In this document: piece after piece, positions 53,422-60,573 of the stretch
Numbering within the stretch: position 1 is the first letter of the stretch
How the letters are laid out: every line of letters starts with the position of its first letter
DNA from: Streptomyces sp. NBC_00162
Lineage (GTDB): Bacteria > Actinomycetota > Actinomycetes > Streptomycetales > Streptomycetaceae
DNA: 64,000 nucleotides
Direction: 5' to 3'
Assembly: GCF_024611995.1 (NCBI RefSeq)
Contig: NZ_CP102509.1
Coordinates: 5,332,001 to 5,396,000 of the forward strand
Notes under the pieces: model-generated
Database searches by the model: none
The model's input: the letters and a program-made list of their open reading frames with translations, nothing else
What the model was told of the DNA's origin: nothing
Made by a program: the position numbers and the translations under genes

Positions 53422-54768
53422 TCAGACGAGGTCGCCGCCCGGCAGCTCGACCTTCGCGCCGAGCTCCACGAGCTTCTCCATGAAGTTCTCGTAGCCGCGG
53501 TTGATCAGGTCGATGCCGTGGACCCGCGAGGTGCCCTCGGCCGCCAGCGCCGCGATCAGGTACGAGAATCCGCCGCGCAGGTCGGGGATGACCAGGTCGG
53601 CGCCCTGCAGCTTGGTGGGGCCGGAGACGACCGCCGAGTGCAGGAAGTTGCGCTGGCCGAAGCGGCAGGCCGAGCCGCCCAGGCACTCGCGGTACAGCTG
53701 GATGTGAGCACCCATCTGGTTGAGCGCCGAGGTGAAGCCGAGCCGGGACTCGTAGACCGTCTCGTGGACGATCGAGAGGCCCGAGGCCTGCGTCAGGGCG
53801 ACCACGAGCGGCTGCTGCCAGTCGGTCTGGAAGCCGGGGTGGACGTCCGTCTCCAGCGCGATGGCGTTGAGCGGGCCGCCGGGGTGCCAGAAGCGGATGC
53901 CGTCGTCGTCGATCTCGAAGGCGCCGCCGACCCGGCGGAAGGTGTTCAGGAAGGTCATCATCGAACGCTGCTGCGCGCCGCGCACGTAGATGTTTCCGCC
54001 GGTCGCCAGGGCCGCGGACGCCCAGGAGGCGGCCTCCAGGCGGTCCGGGAGCGCCTTGTGGTTGTAGCCGCCGAGGCGGTCCACACCCGTGATCCGGATG
54101 GTCCGGTCGGTGTCGACGGAGATGATCGCGCCCATCTTCTGCAGCACGCAGATGAGGTCCTCGATCTCCGGCTCCACGGCGGCGTTGCTGAGCTCGGTGA
54201 CGCCCTCGGCCAGCACGGCCGTCAGGAGCACCTGCTCGGTCGAGCCGACCGACGGGTAGGGGAGGCGGATCTTGCAGCCGCGCAGGCGCTGGGGGGCCTC
54301 CAGGTACTGACCGCCCTCGCGCTTCTCGATGGTCGCGCCGAACTGGCGGAGCACGTCGAAGTGGAAGTCGATCGGCCGGCCGCCGATGTCGCAGCCGCCC
54401 AGACCCGGGATGAAGGCGTGGCCGAGGCGGTGCAGCAGGGGGCCGCAGAACAGGATCGGGATGCGCGACGAGCCCGCGTGGGCGTCGATGTCGGCGACGT
54501 TCGCGCTCTCGACGTGGGTCGGGTCGAGCACCAGCTCGCCCGGCTCCTCGCCGGGACGGACCGTCACCCCGTGCAGCTGGAGCAGCCCGCGCACGACCCG
54601 GACGTCACGGATGTCGGGAACGTTGCGCAGCCGGCTGGGTTCGCTGCCGAGCAGAGCGGCGACCATGGCCTTGGGCACGAGGTTCTTCGCACCGCGGACA
54701 CGGATCTCGCCCTCAAGCGGGGTACCGCCGTGGACAAGCAGTACATCGTCACTGACTGTGCCGGTCAT
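53422..54768 (-). CDS. murA: UDP-N-acetylglucosamine 1-carboxyvinyltransferase MurA
   Basis: A 448-residue enzyme that transfers enolpyruvate to UDP-GlcNAc, the first committed step of peptidoglycan synthesis and the fosfomycin target. The substrate lysine-asparagine motif RGAKNLVPKAMVAAL is at the start, and the catalytic cysteine loop reads LGGCDIGGRPIDFH. A cysteine at this position predicts fosfomycin sensitivity unless other changes exist. GFQTDWQQPL and RGGFSYLIAALAAEG are further conserved regions. The 263 bases upstream, shared with the divergent YqgE gene, contain its promoter. Confidence 0.94.
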   Translation of the reverse strand: MTGTVSDDVLLVHGGTPLEGEIRVRGAKNLVPKAMVAALLGSEPSRLRNVPDIRDVRVVRGLLQLHGVTVRPGEEPGELVLDPTHVESANVADIDAHAGSSRIPILFCGPLLHRLGHAFIPGLGGCDIGGRPIDFHFDVLRQFGATIEKREGGQYLEAPQRLRGCKIRLPYPSVGSTEQVLLTAVLAEGVTELSNAAVEPEIEDLICVLQKMGAIISVDTDRTIRITGVDRLGGYNHKALPDRLEAASWASAALATGGNIYVRGAQQRSMMTFLNTFRRVGGAFEIDDDGIRFWHPGGPLNAIALETDVHPGFQTDWQQPLVVALTQASGLSIVHETVYESRLGFTSALNQMGAHIQLYRECLGGSACRFGQRNFLHSAVVSGPTKLQGADLVIPDLRGGFSYLIAALAAEGTSRVHGIDLINRGYENFMEKLVELGAKVELPGGDLV

Positions 54769-55031
54769 GAATCTCGCGTTCCGGAGTGGGGTGGGCAGGG
54801 GGCCAGGGAAAAGAGTAAGGGTCCCGACCCCTTTGTTTGTATGGCTGACGCGGCCCTGGAACTGTCATGAATTCGGTACAACACCCTCCGTACCCACCAC
54901 ATGGCGGAGTGTTGCGTTCCGCTCGCGCCGTCCGCGCGCCCTCCCTCCTGCTGCCGTGCGCCCTGAGCTGCGGGCGATCCGATCTCGCCGCCGGGTCCCC
55001 GCAACGGGCGATTGTGCGGGATCATGGCGGC

Positions 55032-55592
55032 ATGACCGAGGTGTCCTCCCTCACAGGGCGGCTGCTCGTGGCCACCCCCGCCCTCGCGGACCCGAATTTC
55101 GACCGCGCGGTGGTGCTGCTGCTCGACCACGACGAGCAGGGCTCCCTCGGCGTGGTCCTGAACCGGCCGACCCCGGTGGGCGTCGGCGACATCCTGCTGC
55201 CCTGGGCGCCCCTGGCCGGCGACCCGGGCGTGGTCTTCCAGGGCGGTCCCGTCGCACTGGACTCGGCCCTGGGGGTGGCGGTCATCCCGGGCGAGGAGGG
55301 CCCGCTCGGCTGGCGCCGGGTGCACGGGGCGATCGGGCTGGTCGACCTCGAGGCGCCGCCGGAACTGCTGGCCGCGGCGCTGGGCTCGCTGCGGATCTTC
55401 GCCGGCTACTCGGGCTGGGGCCCGGGCCAGCTGGAGGACGAGGTGGGCGACGGCGCCTGGTACGTCGTGGATTCCGAGCCCGGTGACGTGTCGTTTCCGG
55501 ACCCCGAGCGGCTGTGGCGGGCGGTCCTGCGCCGCCAGCGCAGCGACCTCGCGATGGTGGCCACCTATCCGGACGACCCGTCGCTCAACTGA
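55032..55592 (+). CDS. YqgE/AlgH family protein
   Basis: A 186-residue YqgE/AlgH protein, starting LTGRLLVATPALADPNFDRAVVLLLDHDEQGSLGVVLNRP, the hallmark of the family. Later signatures are VFQGGPVALDSALGV and GYSGWGPGQLEDEV. The molecular function is unsettled; relatives affect transcription in pseudomonads. I chose the ATG at 55032, directly before the family start; the open frame reaches further back without similarity. It precedes a DUF3039 gene by 29 bases, so the two may be cotranscribed. Confidence 0.88.
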   Translation: MTEVSSLTGRLLVATPALADPNFDRAVVLLLDHDEQGSLGVVLNRPTPVGVGDILLPWAPLAGDPGVVFQGGPVALDSALGVAVIPGEEGPLGWRRVHGAIGLVDLEAPPELLAAALGSLRIFAGYSGWGPGQLEDEVGDGAWYVVDSEPGDVSFPDPERLWRAVLRRQRSDLAMVATYPDDPSLN

Positions 55593-55621
55593 CCACCGCC
55601 GCGTTCAGTACCCTGGTTTTT

Positions 55622-55912
55622 ATGAGCACTCTTGAGCCCGAGCGCGGGACTGGTACGGGGACCCTCGTAGAGCCGACGCCACAGGTGTCCCACGGCGACG
55701 GCGACCACGAGCGCTTCGCCCACTACGTCCAGAAGGACAAGATCATGGCGAGCGCGCTCGACGGGACCCCCGTCGTCGCGCTCTGCGGCAAGGTGTGGGT
55801 GCCGGGCCGGGACCCGAAGAAGTACCCGGTCTGTCCCATGTGCAAGGAGATCTACGAGTCCATGGGCCCCGGCGGGGACAAGGACAAGGACAAGGGCGGC
55901 AAGGACAAGTAG
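55622..55912 (+). CDS. DUF3039 family small zinc-binding-like protein
   Basis: A 96-residue actinobacterial protein. The core is ERFAHYVQKDKIMASALDGT, then VVALCGKVWVPGRDPKKYPV, then CPMCKEIYE. The cysteines (C, then C-P-M-C) look like a metal site. The tail is a Lys/Asp repeat (KDKDKGGKDK). No function is known. It follows the YqgE gene by 29 bases and ends before a hairpin. Confidence 0.82.
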   Translation: MSTLEPERGTGTGTLVEPTPQVSHGDGDHERFAHYVQKDKIMASALDGTPVVALCGKVWVPGRDPKKYPVCPMCKEIYESMGPGGDKDKDKGGKDK

Positions 55913-55935
55913 TCCGGCCATTCCGCCGCAGGACC

Positions 55936-55975
55936 AAGGCCCCTGGGGTGCGCATCGGCGTACCCCGGGGGCCTT
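55936..55975 (+). terminator. Terminator after the DUF3039 gene
   Basis: AAGGCCCCTGGGGT pairs with ACCCCGGGGGCCTT (one wobble) across a short loop of inverted sequence, spanning 55936-55975. Confidence 0.65.
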
Positions 55976-56018
55976 CGGCGTACTAGGGTCAGCGCGACGA
56001 GCACTCTGCGGAACGGGC

Positions 56019-56035
56019 GTTGCGCAGGGCGCAAC
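56019..56035. promoter_or_regulatory. Palindromic site upstream of the hexosaminidase gene
   Basis: GTTGCGC-AGG-GCGCAAC: perfect 7-bp arms, 23 bases before the start codon. It is in a position to act as an operator. It does not match the DasR consensus expected for a chitobiase-type gene. Confidence 0.45.
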
Positions 56036-56058
56036 AGGCTGCTGCGAAGGGCTGACGC

Positions 56059-57702
56059 ATGGACCTGATCCCCGCACCCCGGGTCGCCGATTTCCATGAA
56101 GGCGGGCTCCGCTTCGAGTTCGGGCCCGCGCCGGTGCTCGCCGCCGGGCCGGGCTGCGAGGGCGCCGCGCGCCGGCTGCGCCGCGAACTCGGCGATGCCA
56201 CCGGCTGGAGCCTGCAGGCCGCGGAGCCGGCCGTGGCCGCCGAGATACGGCTCAGGATCGACCCGGAGGCCGGGGAGGGGCAGGGGGCGGCGCCCGAGTC
56301 GTACGGGATCACCGTCGACGCGGCGGGCGTCGAGCTGACCGGCGCGAGCGAGGCCGGGCTGTTCTGGGGCGTCCAGACGCTGCGTCAGCTGCTGGGGCCC
56401 GACGTGTACCGCAAGGCCCCGCTGCCCGGTCGCACCTGGAGCGTGCCGTACGTACGGATCGCGGACGCTCCCCGGTTCGGGTGGCGCGGGCTGATGCTCG
56501 ACGTGGCCCGGCACTTCATGCCCAAGGACGGGGTGCTCCGGTACATCGACCTGCTGGCCGCGCACAAGCTCAACGTGCTGCACCTGCACTTGACGGACGA
56601 TCAGGGCTGGCGGGTCGAGATCAAGCGCTACCCGAGGCTGACCGAGGTCGGCGCGTGGCGGGCGCGCAGCCGGTGGGGCCACCGGGCCTCGCCGCTGTGG
56701 AACGAGACCCCGCACGGCGGTTACTACACGCAGGACGACATCCGGGAGATCGTCGCGTACGCCGCCGAGCGGCACGTCCGGGTGGTCCCGGAGATCGACG
56801 TGCCGGGCCACTCGCAGGCCGCGATCGCCGCGTACCCGGAACTGGGCAACGCGGACGTGGTCGACACCTCGGCGCTGGAGGTGTGGGACGACTGGGGCGT
56901 CAACGAGAACGTGCTCGCGCCGACCGAGGCCGTCCTGCGGTTCTACGAGGGGGTCTTCGAGGAACTGCTGGAGCTGTTCCCCGCCGAGGTCTCGCCCTTC
57001 GTCCACGTGGGCGGGGACGAGTGCCCCAAGGCGCAGTGGAAGGCCTCCGCCGCCGCGCAGGAGCGGATCCGCGAGCTGGGGGTGGACGGGGAGGACGGGC
57101 TGCAGTCCTGGTTCATCCGGCACTTCGACACCTGGCTCGCCGAACGCGGGCGGCGGCTGATCGGGTGGGACGAGATCCTGGAGGGCGGCCTCGCGCCCGG
57201 GGCGGCCGTCTCCTCGTGGCGGGGGTACGGGGGCGGGATCGCCGCCGCCGAGGCCGGGCACGACGTGGTGATGTGCCCCGAGCAGCACGTCTACCTGGAC
57301 TACCGGCAGGCGGGCGGCGCCGAGGAGCCGATGCCCATCGCGTACGTCCGCACACTGGAGGACGTGTACCGGTTTGAGCCGGTTCCGCCGAAGTTGTCGC
57401 CCGAGGCGGCCGCCCATGTGCTCGGCGCGCAGGCCAACGTGTGGACCGAGGTGATGGAGGACCAGGGCCGCGTCGACTACCAGGTGTTCCCGCGGCTGGC
57501 GGCGTTCGCCGAGGTGGTGTGGTCCTGGCAGCCCGCGCCGGAGGAGCGCGACTTCGCCCGGTTCGAGACGCGGATGGCGGCGCACTACGCGCGGCTGGAC
57601 GCGCTCGGGGTCGGTTACCGGCCACCGGGCGGGCCGCTGCCGTGGCAGCGGCGCCCGGGGGTGCTCGGGCGGCCGCAGGAGGGAACGCCCCCGAACGTGT
57701 GA
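56059..57702 (+). CDS. Beta-N-acetylhexosaminidase, GH20
   Basis: A 547-residue family 20 glycoside hydrolase that removes terminal N-acetylhexosamine, for example from chitobiose. An N-terminal GH20b domain (residues about 5-130) precedes the catalytic barrel. The Asp-Glu pair that polarises the N-acetyl group and acts as acid is at HVGGDECPKAQWK (about 318-322). Other conserved regions are RGLMLDVARHFMP, LHLHLTDDQGWRVEI and PEIDVPGHSQAAIAAYPEL. No signal peptide is visible, so it appears cytoplasmic and probably acts on imported disaccharides. The ATG at 56059 follows a weak GAAGGG. Confidence 0.92.
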   Translation: MDLIPAPRVADFHEGGLRFEFGPAPVLAAGPGCEGAARRLRRELGDATGWSLQAAEPAVAAEIRLRIDPEAGEGQGAAPESYGITVDAAGVELTGASEAGLFWGVQTLRQLLGPDVYRKAPLPGRTWSVPYVRIADAPRFGWRGLMLDVARHFMPKDGVLRYIDLLAAHKLNVLHLHLTDDQGWRVEIKRYPRLTEVGAWRARSRWGHRASPLWNETPHGGYYTQDDIREIVAYAAERHVRVVPEIDVPGHSQAAIAAYPELGNADVVDTSALEVWDDWGVNENVLAPTEAVLRFYEGVFEELLELFPAEVSPFVHVGGDECPKAQWKASAAAQERIRELGVDGEDGLQSWFIRHFDTWLAERGRRLIGWDEILEGGLAPGAAVSSWRGYGGGIAAAEAGHDVVMCPEQHVYLDYRQAGGAEEPMPIAYVRTLEDVYRFEPVPPKLSPEAAAHVLGAQANVWTEVMEDQGRVDYQVFPRLAAFAEVVWSWQPAPEERDFARFETRMAAHYARLDALGVGYRPPGGPLPWQRRPGVLGRPQEGTPPNV

Positions 57703-57958
57703 CAACGAGAACCGGAACTCTGGCTGGATTTCCGGTGATACGGGGAAAAACGGGCGATCGGCCTGAGGTGTGCGGGTCCGGGCGGCGGCGGGGCAGGGAG
57801 CCTCTGGGCGGGCTGCGGGCGAGGGGGCGCCCGGCCTACCCTCGCGCCGGGCGTCCGGGAAGATGTGCCAGAGTTGCCACCTCCCGGAGGTGAGCACGTA
57901 CCGTACGGCGGAACAGGCGTGAGCGCCGGGACCGGGACATCGGGAAGGGGCAGCTGGG

Positions 57959-58831
57959 TTGACCACGCACGCACCGCAGGCGGCGCAGTCCGTGACGCTG
58001 CCGACCTCGCTCGACGAGGCCGTGGCGGCACTCACCGCCATGCCCGCCGCCGTGCCCGTCGCGGGCGGCACCGACCTCATGGCCGCCGTCAACGCCGGGC
58101 TGCTGCGCCCCGCCGCGCTGGTGGGCCTGGGGCGGATCAACGAGATCCGCGGCTGGCAGTACCAGGACGGCCACGCGCTGCTCGGAGCGGGCCTCACCCA
58201 CGCGCGGATGGGACGGCCGGATTTCGCCGCTCTGATCCCCGCGCTGGCGGCCGCCGCGCGCGCCGCCGGGCCCCCGCAGATCCGCAACGCCGGCACCCTC
58301 GGCGGCAACATCGCCACCGCCGCGCCCACGGGCGACGCACTGCCCGTGCTGGCCGCGCTGGAGGCCGTACTCGTCATCGTCGGCCCGGCCGGATCGCGGG
58401 AGATCCCCGTGTCGCACCTGCTGGCCGGCCGCGAAATGCTGCGGCCCGGCGAGCTGATCGGCTTCGTCCGGGTGCCGCTGCTGCACGCGCCGCAGGTGTT
58501 CCTCAAGGCCACGGGGCGTACCGGACCGGGGCGCGCGGTGGCGTCCGTGGGGCTGGTGCTGGATCCCGCGCGCCGGGGCGTGCGCTGCGCGATCGGGGCG
58601 GTCGCCCCGATGCCGCTGCGCCCGCTGGAGGCCGAGCAGTGGGTGGCCTCGCTGATCGACTGGGACGGGGAGCGGAGTCTGGCCCCCGAGGCACTGGAGG
58701 CCTTCGGCGAGTACGTCGCGGCCGCCTGCGTGCCCGACCAGGGGGAACCGGTGGCCCCCGGTGTACTGCATCTGCGGCGGACGGTGGCCGTGCTGGCGCG
58801 CAGGGCCCTGGGGAGGGCGCTGACCTCATGA
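57959..58831 (+). CDS. Molybdenum hydroxylase FAD-binding subunit
   Basis: A 290-residue FAD subunit of a xanthine dehydrogenase/CO dehydrogenase-type enzyme. The FAD-binding motif AVPVAGGTDLMAAVNAG and the second TLGGNIATAAPTGDALPVLAAL are typical of this family (CoxM-like). It starts with TTG: an in-frame TGA lies 42 bases upstream and no ATG or GTG comes between, so TTG at 57959 is the only fitting start. It overlaps the Fe-S subunit gene by ATGA. A short Cys-containing frame (57863-57922) sits just upstream. The substrate is unknown. Confidence 0.88.
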   Translation: MTTHAPQAAQSVTLPTSLDEAVAALTAMPAAVPVAGGTDLMAAVNAGLLRPAALVGLGRINEIRGWQYQDGHALLGAGLTHARMGRPDFAALIPALAAAARAAGPPQIRNAGTLGGNIATAAPTGDALPVLAALEAVLVIVGPAGSREIPVSHLLAGREMLRPGELIGFVRVPLLHAPQVFLKATGRTGPGRAVASVGLVLDPARRGVRCAIGAVAPMPLRPLEAEQWVASLIDWDGERSLAPEALEAFGEYVAAACVPDQGEPVAPGVLHLRRTVAVLARRALGRALTS

Positions 58832-60573
58832 GCGGGAACGAGAACGAGAACGTGACCCAGGGGAACGGTACGGCGAGCTGGGGCTGGGAGCCGGTGCCGC
58901 AGGGCGCCGAGTACGACTCCGACGCGACGGCCTTCGTGAAGCTGCCGCAGGACATGCTGGACGCGCTGGGGACCGGCGAGCCCCTCGCCGCGCCCGGGCA
59001 CGGGTACGTGCCGCCGCCGATGATCGTGCCGCTCGGCTCGGCCAGCACGGATCCGGCGGCCACGGGTACGTGGACGATCCCGGTGCAGTGGCCGGAGGCG
59101 GGGGCATCGGCTCCGGCCGCGGCCCAGGCTCCGGCTCCGGTCGGCGGGCCGATTCCGGCCTCGATCCCGATTCCGGCATCGGTGGCCGCGGCGTTCGCCG
59201 AGGTGGAGCCGGAGGCTCAGACGGAGCCGGAGCCGGACCGGGATTCGGGGGCGACGGCGGAGTGGCGGTTCCCCGACGAGGCCTCGTCGACCGGGCAGTG
59301 GGCCGCCGACTGGAGCCAGGCCCCGGCGACGCTGCCGGGCGGCGCCGCGGCGCCGTGGGCCAACCACCCCGACTACGCGGCGCAGGCGCAGCAGCCGGAG
59401 CCGGAGCTGGGGATGCTGCCGGGCACGGACGACGCCGTGGCTTCCGCGGCGGCCGCCGAGCGGCTGCTCGGCGGGCCCGGGGTCGGCGCCCCTTCGCGGC
59501 GCGGGCCGCGCGTGCTGGGCGGCCCGGGCGTGGGCACCCCGCTCCCGGAGGCGGGCGAGCCGGTGCACCCGGCCCCGCACGACATCGAGGCCGCGCACGG
59601 TCCGGCGGCGATGCCGGTCGAGGAGGAGCGGCCGCACCCGGTGGCTTCCGGCGGCCTGGATCTGTTCGGCGGAACGAGGCTCGAGGCGGCTGCCGAGCCT
59701 GAGGCGGAGCCCGAGCCCGAGCCGGAACCGGAGCCGGAGCCTGAGGCGGCGGAGCCCGAGGCTGTGGCCGAGACGGGGCCGTTCGCGGAGCCCGGGGGTA
59801 CGGACGGGCACGGCTTTGCCGGGGTCGGGCCGGCACCCGCCGTGATCCCGGCCGGGTCCACGCCGATCGGGGACACCGCCGACATCGCTGTGGCACCCCC
59901 GGCCGAGGACACCGCCGGAGGTTTCCCGGCCGAGGTGCCGACGTACGAAGAAGACGAGGTGGCAGCCGAGGCCGTCGCCCGTGTCGCCCATCACGAGCAC
60001 CCGCAGGCCTCCTACGTCCTGCGCGTCAACGGCGCCGACCGTCCCGTCACCGGGGCCTGGATCGGCGAGTCCCTGCTCTACGTGCTGCGCGAGCGCCTCG
60101 GCCTCGCCGGCGCCAAGGACGGCTGCTCCCAGGGCGAATGCGGCGCCTGCGCCGTGCAGGTCGACGGCCGGCTCGTCGCCTCCTGCCTGGTGCCCGCCGC
60201 GACCGCCGCGGGGAGCGAGGTCCGTACCGTCGAGGGTCTCGCGACGGGCGGGGAACTCTCGGACGTGCAGCAAGCGTTGTGCAGGTCGGGTGCGGTGCAG
60301 TGCGGATTCTGCGTGCCCGGCATGGCCATGACCATCCACGACCTGCTGGAGGGCAATCACGCCCCCAGCGAGCTGGAGACCCGTCAGGCCCTGTGCGGCA
60401 ACCTCTGCCGCTGCTCCGGCTACGCGGGGGTCATCGACGCCGTGCGCGAGGTCGTGGCCGAGCGCGAGGCGACGGCGGCCGAGGGAGCCCATGCTCCGGT
60501 AACGCCGGAGCCCCGCATTCCGCACCAGGCAGCGCCCGGCGAGGGCGGCATCCACCACGGAGGCACGGCGTGA
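58828..60573 (+). CDS. Molybdenum hydroxylase [2Fe-2S] subunit with long disordered N-terminus
   Basis: A 581-residue protein, three to four times the usual length (about 160-200). The C-terminal 190 residues are the normal 2Fe-2S subunit: plant-ferredoxin cluster CSQGECGACAVQVDGRL, then the second cluster CGFCVPGM ... CGNLCRCSGY. The first about 390 residues have no recognisable fold and are rich in Pro, Ala, Glu and Gly, with an acidic Glu-Pro repeat (59690-59770) and repeats such as LGGPGVG. The start is the ATG overlapping the FAD gene stop. It also overlaps the next gene by GTGA, so all three subunits are coupled. The extension is in frame and coding-like throughout. Confidence 0.85.
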   Translation: MSGNENENVTQGNGTASWGWEPVPQGAEYDSDATAFVKLPQDMLDALGTGEPLAAPGHGYVPPPMIVPLGSASTDPAATGTWTIPVQWPEAGASAPAAAQAPAPVGGPIPASIPIPASVAAAFAEVEPEAQTEPEPDRDSGATAEWRFPDEASSTGQWAADWSQAPATLPGGAAAPWANHPDYAAQAQQPEPELGMLPGTDDAVASAAAAERLLGGPGVGAPSRRGPRVLGGPGVGTPLPEAGEPVHPAPHDIEAAHGPAAMPVEEERPHPVASGGLDLFGGTRLEAAAEPEAEPEPEPEPEPEPEAAEPEAVAETGPFAEPGGTDGHGFAGVGPAPAVIPAGSTPIGDTADIAVAPPAEDTAGGFPAEVPTYEEDEVAAEAVARVAHHEHPQASYVLRVNGADRPVTGAWIGESLLYVLRERLGLAGAKDGCSQGECGACAVQVDGRLVASCLVPAATAAGSEVRTVEGLATGGELSDVQQALCRSGAVQCGFCVPGMAMTIHDLLEGNHAPSELETRQALCGNLCRCSGYAGVIDAVREVVAEREATAAEGAHAPVTPEPRIPHQAAPGEGGIHHGGTA

